Positions 8,988-15,765 of a DNA stretch of 32,025 bases are shown here, piece after piece. Origin of the DNA: Gemmatimonadota bacterium (GTDB taxonomy: Bacteria; Latescibacterota; UBA2968); contig VXRD01000040.1 of the NCBI GenBank assembly GCA_009838845.1, positions 1-32,025 on the forward strand, read 5' to 3'. A model generated the notes under the pieces. The model had not been told where the DNA came from. It did no database searches and was given only the letters and a program-made list of their open reading frames with translations. A program made the translations under genes and the position numbers. Positions within the stretch are counted from its first letter, which is position 1. Every line of letters begins with the position of its first letter.

Positions 8988-9019
8988 GGTGTGAGGAATT
9001 TATTTTTTTAGATTCTGCC

Positions 9020-9048
9020 TTGCTTCGTTTTTGGGTTTTATATATATT
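9020..9048 (+). promoter_or_regulatory. Sigma-70 promoter for tRNA-Glu
   Basis: The -35 box TTGCTT and the -10 box TATATT are 17 bases apart, and the tRNA 5' end lies 17 bases past the -10 box. Confidence 0.6.
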
Positions 9049-9064
9049 TCCCTATCTATGAGGC

Positions 9065-9139
9065 GACCCCGTCGTTCAGTGGTTAGGACACCGGGTTTTC
9101 ATCCCGGCAACGGGGGTTCGATTCCCCTCGGGGTCGCCA
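9065..9139 (+). tRNA. tRNA-Glu(UUC), CCA encoded
   Basis: The acceptor stem is GACCCCG/CGGGGTC, the anticodon stem CCGGG/CCCGG, and the seven-base loop TTTTCAT gives anticodon TTC (UUC, glutamate). The T arm is CGGGGGTTCGATTCCCC-like, the discriminator base is G as in E. coli tRNA-Glu, and CCA is encoded. It is a single tRNA gene with its own promoter and terminator. Confidence 0.96.
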
Positions 9140-9160
9140 TTAATGTGCGTGTATTATTCA

Positions 9161-9194
9161 AAGGGTCGTGACTTCACGACCCTTATTTTATTTG
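9161..9194 (+). terminator. Intrinsic terminator after tRNA-Glu
   Basis: An 11-bp perfect stem, AAGGGTCGTGA with TCACGACCCTT, encloses a two-base centre and is followed by ATTTTATTTG. It begins 22 bases after the tRNA. Confidence 0.85.
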
Positions 9195-9273
9195 TGGATG
9201 AATGAGATATAAAGACTATATTGGGGAATGGTCTGTTTGTTGATCAATATTCCAAATAAAGAAAGGAGTTCTT

Positions 9274-10410
9274 TTGACAATTGCACCTCTTCTTTCACCT
9301 GATGCTTTTGAAGGTATTGAAGGCATGGCCCACCTGTGTACGGGGGGTGAATCCCCATGGCTCAAAAGTCAGGCTGAAGTATATGCCGATTTTGCCAGAT
9401 TTAAGGGTGGATCGCACAAGGGCCGCGATAAAATTTACGACAGGGGAGAACGCTGTCGCAAGCGCATGGGGCAGCTCTGGAATGTGCCGGCCAATCGCAT
9501 TGCGTTTATGCCTTCTGCTGCCGAGGGCATGGGCTGGTTTTCGCGGGGGTTGGACTGGCAACCAGGCGATAATGTCGTGACCAATAATCTCGAGTTTCCC
9601 TCTGTGGCGTATGCGTGGAAGCATCTGCGATCCAGGGGTGTTGAGGTTCGTCTGGTGCCGCATAAACAGTGGCGGGTGCGCGAAGAGGATCTCCTCGACG
9701 CTGTTGATTCCCGTACGCGCGTTCTCGCTGTCAGCCATGTGGGGTTTTATACGGGACAGTGTTTAAATTTGGCGCAACTCTCTGAAGGCGCGTGGAAAAA
9801 AGGCGCTTTATTCGCCGTTGATGCCACGCATTCTTCGGGTGTTTTGCGCGTGCCAGCGCATTTGACCGATCTTACGGTGAGTAGCAGTTACAAATGGCTT
9901 TTGGCAACGCACGGTACGGCGCCTTGTTTTTTGAGCGAACGCGTAGAAGAGCAGGTGGCTTCGACGTGTTTTGGCTGGCACAATCTCAAAGTGTGGCCCG
10001 AACAAACTGCCGAGCGCGATCCCGAAGTCGCCGAACAACCGATGCCGGAAAAACTCGAACCCGGGAATCCAGCTATGCAGGTGGTTATGCACCTGGATCA
10101 CGCGCTGGGCGTGATTTTAGATATTGGTCCCGAGAAGATTGAGAATCACGCACGCGATTTGTCCGAACTGGTGTCCCAGGGACTTGCGAAGTTGGGCTAT
10201 GAGGTTATTTCGCCCAATAACCGGGAAGCGCGGTCGGGCAATACCTGCTTTGCGTGTAATGATGGTCGCGAGATGGTCAATCGTCTCGAAGAGCGCAATG
10301 TTTTTTGCTGGGGCGAGTTTGGGCGGGTGCGCGTTTCCACGCATTTGTACAATGGTAGCGATGATGTGGCGCGATTGCTCGATGCGCTGAATGAAGTAAT
10401 CCGCAGATGA
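9274..10410 (+). CDS. Aminotransferase class V family protein (PLP enzyme)
   Basis: This is a fold-type I PLP enzyme of the class V group, which includes cysteine desulfurases, isopenicillin-N epimerase and kynureninase-like enzymes. The PLP-binding aspartate is D183 (FAVDATHSSG) and the Schiff-base lysine is probably K207 (SSSYKWLLATHG). No cysteine-bearing loop typical of desulfurases is evident, so an aminotransferase, epimerase or lyase role is more likely; the substrate is unknown. At 378 residues it is a normal length. The start is TTG, chosen because GAAAGGAG lies eight bases before it. The stop codon falls inside a CGCAGAT tandem repeat. A sugar-isomerase-like gene follows on the same strand after 71 bases containing a hairpin. 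Confidence 0.88.
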   Translation: MTIAPLLSPDAFEGIEGMAHLCTGGESPWLKSQAEVYADFARFKGGSHKGRDKIYDRGERCRKRMGQLWNVPANRIAFMPSAAEGMGWFSRGLDWQPGDNVVTNNLEFPSVAYAWKHLRSRGVEVRLVPHKQWRVREEDLLDAVDSRTRVLAVSHVGFYTGQCLNLAQLSEGAWKKGALFAVDATHSSGVLRVPAHLTDLTVSSSYKWLLATHGTAPCFLSERVEEQVASTCFGWHNLKVWPEQTAERDPEVAEQPMPEKLEPGNPAMQVVMHLDHALGVILDIGPEKIENHARDLSELVSQGLAKLGYEVISPNNREARSGNTCFACNDGREMVNRLEERNVFCWGEFGRVRVSTHLYNGSDDVARLLDALNEVIRR

Positions 10411-10427
10411 CGCAGATGGTCGCAGAT
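10402..10427 (+). repeat. CGCAGAT tandem repeat at gene end
   Basis: CGCAGAT occurs at 10402, 10411 and 10421, a spacing of 9-10 bases. The first unit contributes the last codons and TGA of the aminotransferase gene. Similar units are a common intergenic decoration in genomes of this type; that comparison is from memory. Confidence 0.6.
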
Positions 10428-10439
10428 ATAAATGTAGGA

Positions 10440-10464
10440 GCGGGTTTCAAACCCGCCCGTTTTT
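10440..10464 (+). repeat. REP-like palindrome, possible weak terminator
   Basis: GCGGGTTT and AAACCCGC pair around a single C, extended by near-complementary flanks, and five T residues follow at 10460-10464. The shape is that of a mobile intergenic palindrome that may also stop transcription after the aminotransferase gene. Confidence 0.6.
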
Positions 10465-10481
10465 AAGAAAGGATATTAGCT

Positions 10482-11312
10482 ATGATGAAATTGGGTTGTA
10501 TGTCTCTGAGTTACAAAGATCAGTTCACTGCTGGCGAAATCGATATGGCGGGGTTTATCGACAAGGCTTATGATTTGCGTCTGGATGGGATTGATATTCA
10601 CACCCGCGCGTTTGAATCTGAAGACCCGGCGTACTTGCGGGATATTCGCATGCGCTGTCTCAGGCGCGGTCTGGTGATTTCGTATCTGGGCGTGAGCAAT
10701 GATTTTGGCAGGCCCCAGGAAGAGTTGCAGGAGGTGATAGATAGTGTCAAGCACTGGGTCGATGTTGCAGAGTTTATGGGTGTGCCACTCGTGCGGATTT
10801 TTGCGGCGTGGAATCGCAATGACGAGCCTGAAGAACAGGTTTGGGATCGCATGATGCCCTGTATGGAGGAGGTCGCAGAATACGGACAACAAAAGGGCAT
10901 TGTCCTGGGTTTGCACAACCACAATCACGGGTGTGTTACGCGCACGGGTAAAGATGTGCGCCGGATTCTCGAGACGGTCGATAATCCCCATTTGTCCCAT
11001 ATTCTCGATACGGGGCAATACGTCGGGTCGCCGGGGTCGAGTGGTCAGCGCGGGACTGAAGATCCGGCATTGGATTTCTACGGGAGTATTGCAGAGACAG
11101 CCCCTCTTGCCGTGCATGTCCGCGCAAAGGTCTATCGCATTTCTACGGGAGAAGAGGTCTGGCTGAATTATCCGCGCATTTTCGAGATTTTGAATGGGGT
11201 GAATTACAACGGCTGGGTATCAATCGTGTATGAGGGACAGGATGAAGAGGCAGAAGAGACAGCGGTTCCCAAAGCTGTGAATTATTTGCGGCAGTTCGTG
11301 CCGGGTGGGTGA
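10482..11312 (+). CDS. Sugar phosphate isomerase/epimerase family TIM-barrel protein
   Basis: This xylose-isomerase-like TIM-barrel protein belongs to the family that holds sugar epimerases, inosose dehydratases and endonuclease IV-like folds. Probable metal ligands are in LGLHNHNHG (about residues 145-153), HILDTGQY (aspartate), VHVRAKVY (histidine) and SIVYEGQD (glutamate). In many relatives the first ligand is a glutamate in an E-N-H context; here that position seems to be histidine. The 276-residue length fits and there is no signal peptide. AAAGGA precedes the paired ATG codons. It sits 71 bases after the aminotransferase gene on the same strand, so a shared sugar or amino-sugar pathway is possible but not shown. 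Confidence 0.85.
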   Translation: MMKLGCMSLSYKDQFTAGEIDMAGFIDKAYDLRLDGIDIHTRAFESEDPAYLRDIRMRCLRRGLVISYLGVSNDFGRPQEELQEVIDSVKHWVDVAEFMGVPLVRIFAAWNRNDEPEEQVWDRMMPCMEEVAEYGQQKGIVLGLHNHNHGCVTRTGKDVRRILETVDNPHLSHILDTGQYVGSPGSSGQRGTEDPALDFYGSIAETAPLAVHVRAKVYRISTGEEVWLNYPRIFEILNGVNYNGWVSIVYEGQDEEAEETAVPKAVNYLRQFVPGG

Positions 11313-11392
11313 AGGAGATGTCTGTGAGGTGCAGTCGAACTTTGAAGTCAAATAGAAAGGGCATTTAATGAGATGATCGAACAAAACGTCGC

Positions 11393-11417
11393 TCATTGCG
11401 TTTCGATGCCGCAATGA
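11393..11417. repeat. Intergenic hairpin TCATTGCG/CGCAATGA
   Basis: Two perfect 8-base arms flank a 9-base loop in a 220-base gap between the isomerase gene and the toxin-antitoxin locus. No gene was seen in the rest of this gap. There is no T-run, so it is more likely an interspersed palindrome than a terminator. Confidence 0.5.
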
Positions 11418-11532
11418 CAACCGTCGTTACGTAGATTTAGCAGATTAGGGAATAGGGCGTAGTGATCAAAGAGAATGCAGACCTTGTAGTTGTCACTCCA
11501 ATGGTGCTATTGACAACCCCTTAGAACTCGCA

Positions 11533-11901
11533 ATGTTAAAAGAAAAACAATACCAGATATATCGGAATCGAATTGAAGTGCTTCGTAGCGATGCCCAGCG
11601 CGATGGTTTCGCTATGAACGAGGTGTCTGAAGCGGATTTCTGGTCATTTATCGAGTCAATATCCTTCGCGCAGAAAGCAGGGGTAGTGTTCTTGGATAAT
11701 GGGAATCTGCGTGCTGTCTGGAAAGACGAGAATGGTAGCCACCTCGGGCTTCAGTTCCTCGGTAACCGATTGGTAGAGTATGTTATTTTTAAACGCCGTC
11801 AGGCTACCAAAGATATTTTGCGAGTAGCTGGTCAAGACACGATAGAAGGTATCAAGAAAAAGATTCGTGCTTTCGATCTCACAGCGTTGATGAATGTGTG
11901 A
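11533..11901 (+). CDS. Hypothetical protein, 122 residues, upstream of MNT-HEPN pair
   Basis: I cannot assign a function. The protein has a charged N-terminal helix, then a compact core with AGVVFLDNGNLRAVWKDENG, LGLQFLGNRLVEYVIFKRR and a C-terminal DTIEGIKKKIRAFDL. The alternating strand pattern with two helices suggests a small folded alpha/beta domain. No signal peptide or membrane segment is present. There is no clear ribosome-binding site, but a stop just upstream in this frame leaves the ATG at 11533 as the best start. It ends 30 bases before the nucleotidyltransferase antitoxin gene on the same strand, so it may be a third member of the locus or a separate cargo gene. Confidence 0.7.
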   Translation: MLKEKQYQIYRNRIEVLRSDAQRDGFAMNEVSEADFWSFIESISFAQKAGVVFLDNGNLRAVWKDENGSHLGLQFLGNRLVEYVIFKRRQATKDILRVAGQDTIEGIKKKIRAFDLTALMNV

Positions 11902-11931
11902 TAATGAGAAAGTAAAGGAACTGGAGGACTG

Positions 11932-12222
11932 ATGAATAGAGATGAAGTTCTGAATGTGCTCCGAGCACACAAGCCGATTCTTTTGCAACGCTTTGGCGTC
12001 AGAGAACTCGCCTTGTTTGGGTCCTTCGCCCGCGACCAGGCGACGGACACCAGCGATATTGATATTTTGGTGCGGTTTGACGCGCCGCTCAATTGGCAAC
12101 GCTACTTTGGAGCCCAAGGCTATCTGGAAGACCTGCTTGGTCGGCGAGTGGATCTGGCAACTGACCAGGATCTGCGTGTCGAGATACGGCCCTACGTAGA
12201 ACGTGAGGTGATTGATGTCTAA
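11932..12222 (+). CDS. MntA-type minimal nucleotidyltransferase, antitoxin
   Basis: This single-domain nucleotidyltransferase is the antitoxin of the HepT-MntA type VII family. The signature G30-S31 followed by ten residues and D42-I-D44 (GSX10DXD) is intact, and a third acidic residue, D74, lies in RRVDLA, so the enzyme looks active. In the characterised relatives it transfers AMP units to a tyrosine of the HEPN toxin and silences it. At 96 residues it is a typical length. GGAGG lies just before the ATG. It overlaps the toxin gene by eight bases, the usual coupling in this family. Confidence 0.92.
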   Translation: MNRDEVLNVLRAHKPILLQRFGVRELALFGSFARDQATDTSDIDILVRFDAPLNWQRYFGAQGYLEDLLGRRVDLATDQDLRVEIRPYVEREVIDV

Positions 12223-12586
12223 TGCCGAGCAAGAAGCACGGGAGTGGCGCTTCTATGTGAACGATATGATAGAATTTGGCGAAAAGGTACTTTCCTATAC
12301 CGAAGGAATGGATCAAGATGCGTTCATCTCGGATGGGCTCACTTATGACGCGACTCTGCGAAATATAGAACTGATCGGTGAGGCAGCAACCCACATTCCG
12401 AGTGAGGTGCGCGAGGCGTATCCAGAAATTCCCTGGCGCGCCATCGTAGGGGCACGCAACCGCCTGGCGCATGCGTATTTGGGTATTCGGGACGATGTCA
12501 TCTGGACAATCATTCAAGACGCCGTTCCAAAACTACTACCCGCGTTGCGAAAACTATTAGACACAACAAGTAAGGATTCTGAATAG
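12215..12586 (+). CDS. HepT-like HEPN ribonuclease toxin (DUF86)
   Basis: This HEPN-domain protein is the toxin partner of the MntA-like gene. The RX4HXY motif is complete: R81, H86 and Y88 within GARNRLAHAYLG. In studied HepT proteins this motif forms the RNase site and the tyrosine is the residue AMPylated by MntA. The rest is the four-helix bundle expected for DUF86. The 123-residue length is normal. I use the ATG at 12215 rather than the TTG one codon earlier, because GAGGTG is well placed for it. Both catalytic motifs in the pair are intact, so the module is probably functional. It may act as an addiction or anti-phage element. Confidence 0.92.
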   Translation: MSNAEQEAREWRFYVNDMIEFGEKVLSYTEGMDQDAFISDGLTYDATLRNIELIGEAATHIPSEVREAYPEIPWRAIVGARNRLAHAYLGIRDDVIWTIIQDAVPKLLPALRKLLDTTSKDSE

Positions 12587-12643
12587 ATGGCTAAACGAAG
12601 ATCATCCAAAAAATCGGAGTTCCTGGATGACCTGCAGATGTAA
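12587..12643 (+). pseudogene. 18-codon ORF after hepT, possible truncated gene start
   Basis: An ATG directly abuts the stop codon of the toxin gene and opens 18 codons (MAKRRSSKKSEFLDDLQM). From memory, a similar lysine-rich opening followed by a leucine-rich helix is seen at the N-terminus of Mrr/DUF2034-type restriction endonucleases, where a WW-containing membrane helix follows. Here TGG TGG comes right after the stop. The rest of such a gene is absent, as the opposite-strand PhyH gene ends 22 bases further on. The family link is a guess; the truncation is what makes it notable. Confidence 0.25.
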
Positions 12644-12664
12644 TGGTGGAAGTGGTGTAGAGGA

Positions 12665-13486
12665 CTATCCATAGGCCATTTCGGGGTGTTTTCCGAGGAC
12701 GCGCAGGAGGCGTTCGTCGGCGCCTTCGAGGACGTAATCTGGCATGTGATAGTTGAGATAGGGCCAGAATCGCTGGGCGACGAAACGCTGACCATAGACC
12801 TGGTGAAAGAGATAGCGGATGCGGTCGGATGTATTGGGGGCACCGCGATGCCAGGTCTGGCTGCTGAGGAGGTAGAGGTCTCCTGCTTTCATGTGCAGAG
12901 ATTTTGGTTCTTGACCGTCGAAGGTTGGATTTTCCGGATCGTTGGGTTGTCTGCCCGCGTAGTGGCTGCCCGGCACGAATTGGCTGGGGCCATACTGGTC
13001 TTCATTCTGGTCTGTCAGGGCGATCTGGAACGACATGCGGAAAACGGGCATCTGAAGACGCCTGTCATGACCGCTGATATTGTCATCCGTAATGGGAAAT
13101 TCCAGGCTGTCATCTACGTGAAAGCGGTTAATGCCGAGATCTGTGCGGTTCAAGATGCATCCCTGTGCCATGCAATGGCACTGTGCCCCGAGGACTGTTT
13201 CGGCGATAGATATGATAGGCTCGCGCACGAGCAGGTCGCGGAACATCCGGTCGCATTCAAATAGCCGATGCACAACGATGGGTTCTTTGCCATCGTGCTG
13301 CGGCTTTATTTTTACATTTCGCATTTCAGCGAAATAGGGTTCTGCAAAGATCTGATCGACGCGTCTGCATATTTGCTCGCATTCTTCCCGAGATAAGACG
13401 TTTCGGATGATGGTCGCGCCGTTTTTATAAAAATCTTCGAGAATCGGCGATAATTCTTCTTCTGTAAAGGGTTCGTGAAGTGACAT
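12665..13486 (-). CDS. Phytanoyl-CoA dioxygenase family protein (HxD form)
   Basis: This non-haem Fe(II)/2-oxoglutarate oxygenase belongs to the PhyH family. The facial triad is intact: H123-V-D125 (RFHVDDS) and H213 (QTWHRGAPN), with an arginine (R222 or R224) to bind 2-oxoglutarate. The conserved FVPGSH turn is at about 170-175. At 273 residues it is a normal family length and has no signal peptide. Relatives hydroxylate small molecules; the substrate cannot be deduced. GAGAGGA precedes the ATG. It is the last gene of the six-gene operon, 15 bases after the sulfatase gene, and converges on the toxin-antitoxin locus. Confidence 0.92.
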   Translation of the reverse strand: MSLHEPFTEEELSPILEDFYKNGATIIRNVLSREECEQICRRVDQIFAEPYFAEMRNVKIKPQHDGKEPIVVHRLFECDRMFRDLLVREPIISIAETVLGAQCHCMAQGCILNRTDLGINRFHVDDSLEFPITDDNISGHDRRLQMPVFRMSFQIALTDQNEDQYGPSQFVPGSHYAGRQPNDPENPTFDGQEPKSLHMKAGDLYLLSSQTWHRGAPNTSDRIRYLFHQVYGQRFVAQRFWPYLNYHMPDYVLEGADERLLRVLGKHPEMAYG

Positions 13487-13501
13487 GGGATATTCCTCTC
13501 C

Positions 13502-14944
13502 TCAAATCGCGCCTTTGGGTACGCCTTTGCCGACGTGGGGAAGCAGGCCCTGGATGGGCTGCCCGGGCGCCAGTTTTCCATTCTGGACAAATCCCTCTGG
13601 ACGCCCTGTGAGTTCCTCAATCAGTTGATCGCGCCACCAGGCCAATCGGTCGGGACGCTCGCGGGACAGGTCGTTGATTTCGCGGGGGTCTTCGGTTAGA
13701 TCAAAGAGCAATTCTCTTCCCGTCTGGGTAAACCAGGCGTACTTCTCCTTGCCGTCCGTGAGCCACTGATTGGCAGATGTCGCGTGTTCTCCGTGTATAA
13801 ACGGACGCCAATTATTCCCGCCGCAATTCAACACACTTTCGCCGTCGAGATCGGCAGGGGTATCGATTCCCGCGATGTCGCAGAAGGTTGGGAAGATGTC
13901 CCGCAGTTCTACCGGCGATTCTACGAGGGATTCACGCGGCACTGCGCCAGATGTTCTGGGCATTCGCAGGATGAAGGGCACGCGAGCGGATCCGTCATAG
14001 GGCACGCCTTTTCCCACATGGTTGTGATCGTATAGCATTTCGCCGTGATCCGCGGTGAAGAGTATGGCTGTGTTGTCCTGGACATCGTATTCGTTGAGCG
14101 CCATGATCATGCGGTTGATCTGGAAATCGATGTGTGAAATCTGTGCGTAATACGCTCTTCGGGCATAGGCCACCAGCGCCGGGTCTCGTGGGATTGGGCT
14201 GTCGTGGCCGCCCTTGCGGAGTTCGTGGTCAACCCAGTTTCCCATGGCGGGTGGGGGAATGTCCTTTTGCAAATATCGATTCAAGAAAGACGCGGGAGGG
14301 TCCAGCGGTGGGTGGGGCCGGTGGTAGGACAGCGTGAGGAAGAAGGGTTTGGATGTATCGCGTCTGCGCAAGAAGTCAATGCCCTGCGAGGTCACCCAAC
14401 TCGTGGGGTGAAGCATTTCGTGGTAGGGCCAGGCTTGCGCTGCGTATCCATTGCATCCCACGCCAGAGTCGTTGTGGTCGGCATAGACCGCGCCGAGTTT
14501 TTCCCGAAGCCAGGGGGTGTAATCGTCGTTCAATCCAAATTCGCGGTTTTCCCGCCGGGCGCGATGCATATAGCCGTCGTGTAGTACGACGTTGTGAAAA
14601 CCCACGAGATTGCGCCAGGGATAGACGTGCATTTTGCCGACGCACTGGGTGTGATAACCCGCATCTGATAGGGTTCCGGGGAGGGTCACTGGATAGTCCC
14701 ACTGCACGCCGCCGTTGGTGAGATATCCGTGGCGCTTGGGGGCGAGGCCCGTGAGGATCGTGGCGCGAGCAGCAACGCATACCGGGCACGAGGCATAGGC
14801 CTGGGTAAATGTGACACCTTCGTCTGCCAGACGATCCAGGTGGGGAGTTTCAACTGCGGGATGACCGGTATATCCCAGGCAATCTCCTCGCCATTGATCG
14901 GTCAGGATAAAGAGTATATTGGGAGAAGTTTCGGTTGTCGGCAT
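13502..14944 (-). CDS. Sulfatase with a CxAxR active-site motif
   Basis: This is a full-length sulfatase (480 residues) of the alkaline phosphatase superfamily. PNILFILTDQWRGD provides the first metal aspartate; FTADHGEMLYDH provides the second metal pair and a catalytic histidine region. The formylglycine site reads C56-V-A-A-R60, so the usual proline is alanine. This still fits the wider C/S-x-P/A-x-R consensus described for sulfatases matured by formylglycine-generating enzymes, especially the radical-SAM type. No signal peptide is seen, so it probably acts in the cytoplasm. AGGAGA is well placed before the ATG. It lies between two PhyH genes with 15-base gaps, so its substrate is probably shared with those oxygenases. 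Confidence 0.94.
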   Translation of the reverse strand: MPTTETSPNILFILTDQWRGDCLGYTGHPAVETPHLDRLADEGVTFTQAYASCPVCVAARATILTGLAPKRHGYLTNGGVQWDYPVTLPGTLSDAGYHTQCVGKMHVYPWRNLVGFHNVVLHDGYMHRARRENREFGLNDDYTPWLREKLGAVYADHNDSGVGCNGYAAQAWPYHEMLHPTSWVTSQGIDFLRRRDTSKPFFLTLSYHRPHPPLDPPASFLNRYLQKDIPPPAMGNWVDHELRKGGHDSPIPRDPALVAYARRAYYAQISHIDFQINRMIMALNEYDVQDNTAILFTADHGEMLYDHNHVGKGVPYDGSARVPFILRMPRTSGAVPRESLVESPVELRDIFPTFCDIAGIDTPADLDGESVLNCGGNNWRPFIHGEHATSANQWLTDGKEKYAWFTQTGRELLFDLTEDPREINDLSRERPDRLAWWRDQLIEELTGRPEGFVQNGKLAPGQPIQGLLPHVGKGVPKGAI

Positions 14945-14959
14945 TGGGTGTATCTCCTG

Positions 14960-15751
14960 TTATCCCCTTCGCTTGTTGGCTAAAACCCAGACGTCGCGGA
15001 AGAAAGACTGACGGCTTTCTTCCAGGCGATTGATCACGACCGGGTTCATGCAGGGCTTGGGTTCGTGGAATCGCACGGTTACGTGATTGTACGCGATGAG
15101 GATGGCGCGTCGCGGATTGTCCGGATTGGTCCAGGTAGATCCCGTGTGCCGCACGCCTTCTGAAAATACGACGAGGCTTCCCGGCGGGCAGCCATAGGTT
15201 TCCCAAACCCCCGAGTTTGGATTATCGGCTTCTTCGGGCCAGGTGCCGTCCTGGGCGGAAGCGAGATTGGCTTTGTGCGAGCCGGGAACGAGGCAGGTGC
15301 CGCCCTGGCCTTTTTTTACCTCGTTCAATTCCCAGACAATGCGCGTCATTGCGCTGTAGATGCGACCGTTGTGGAAGCGAAAGGAAAACGAAGGGTGGAG
15401 ATTTGTTCCTCCCACGTGTGGCCGCCACTCGTTGCCGGTTTTCTCAGCGGACCGGCCAGATATGAATACGCTTTCCAGTCGGATGCGCTCCCGATCCTGG
15501 TCAATGACTTCTTGCAGAATGCCCATGACGCGCGGGTGATCGATTAAAAATTCCGTGGGACCAGAAATGGGCGAGCGATGGTGTTCGGGAAGGCTTTCGG
15601 GCGTTTTCATATACGTTTCGATATGGTCGCGTGCGATCGCGATTTCTTCGTCGGTGAGCACACTGGGGATGACGAGAAAGCCTTTTAAGTCGAAGAGGAA
15701 TTTTTCGTAATCCGACATGGGCAAATGCTCACGCGCTGTTTTCTCAGACAT
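14960..15751 (-). CDS. PhyH-family oxygenase, apparent HxG variant (HVG)
   Basis: This phytanoyl-CoA dioxygenase-family protein of 263 residues has the conserved LVPGSHKAN turn (155-162) and a distal histidine H202 with R214/R215 (EGVRHTGS then NPRRAILIAYNH). Where the iron-binding HxD is expected it reads H112-V-G114 (RPHVGGT), so the carboxylate ligand seems absent. A similar change to glycine or alanine defines Fe/2OG halogenases such as SyrB2 and WelO5, but it may also mark a PhyH clade with another ligand set. I chose the ATG at 15751: AGAGGAG is nine bases upstream, and the longer GTG start would overlap the previous gene. The gap to the upstream PhyH gene is 14 bases. Confidence 0.88.
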   Translation of the reverse strand: MSEKTAREHLPMSDYEKFLFDLKGFLVIPSVLTDEEIAIARDHIETYMKTPESLPEHHRSPISGPTEFLIDHPRVMGILQEVIDQDRERIRLESVFISGRSAEKTGNEWRPHVGGTNLHPSFSFRFHNGRIYSAMTRIVWELNEVKKGQGGTCLVPGSHKANLASAQDGTWPEEADNPNSGVWETYGCPPGSLVVFSEGVRHTGSTWTNPDNPRRAILIAYNHVTVRFHEPKPCMNPVVINRLEESRQSFFRDVWVLANKRRG

Positions 15752-15765
15752 GGGCTTTTTCTCCT

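Noticed and set aside
11393-11417. Possible transcription terminator after the sugar-isomerase-like gene
   Set aside because: The hairpin is perfect, but no T-run follows on either strand, so it is listed as a palindrome only.
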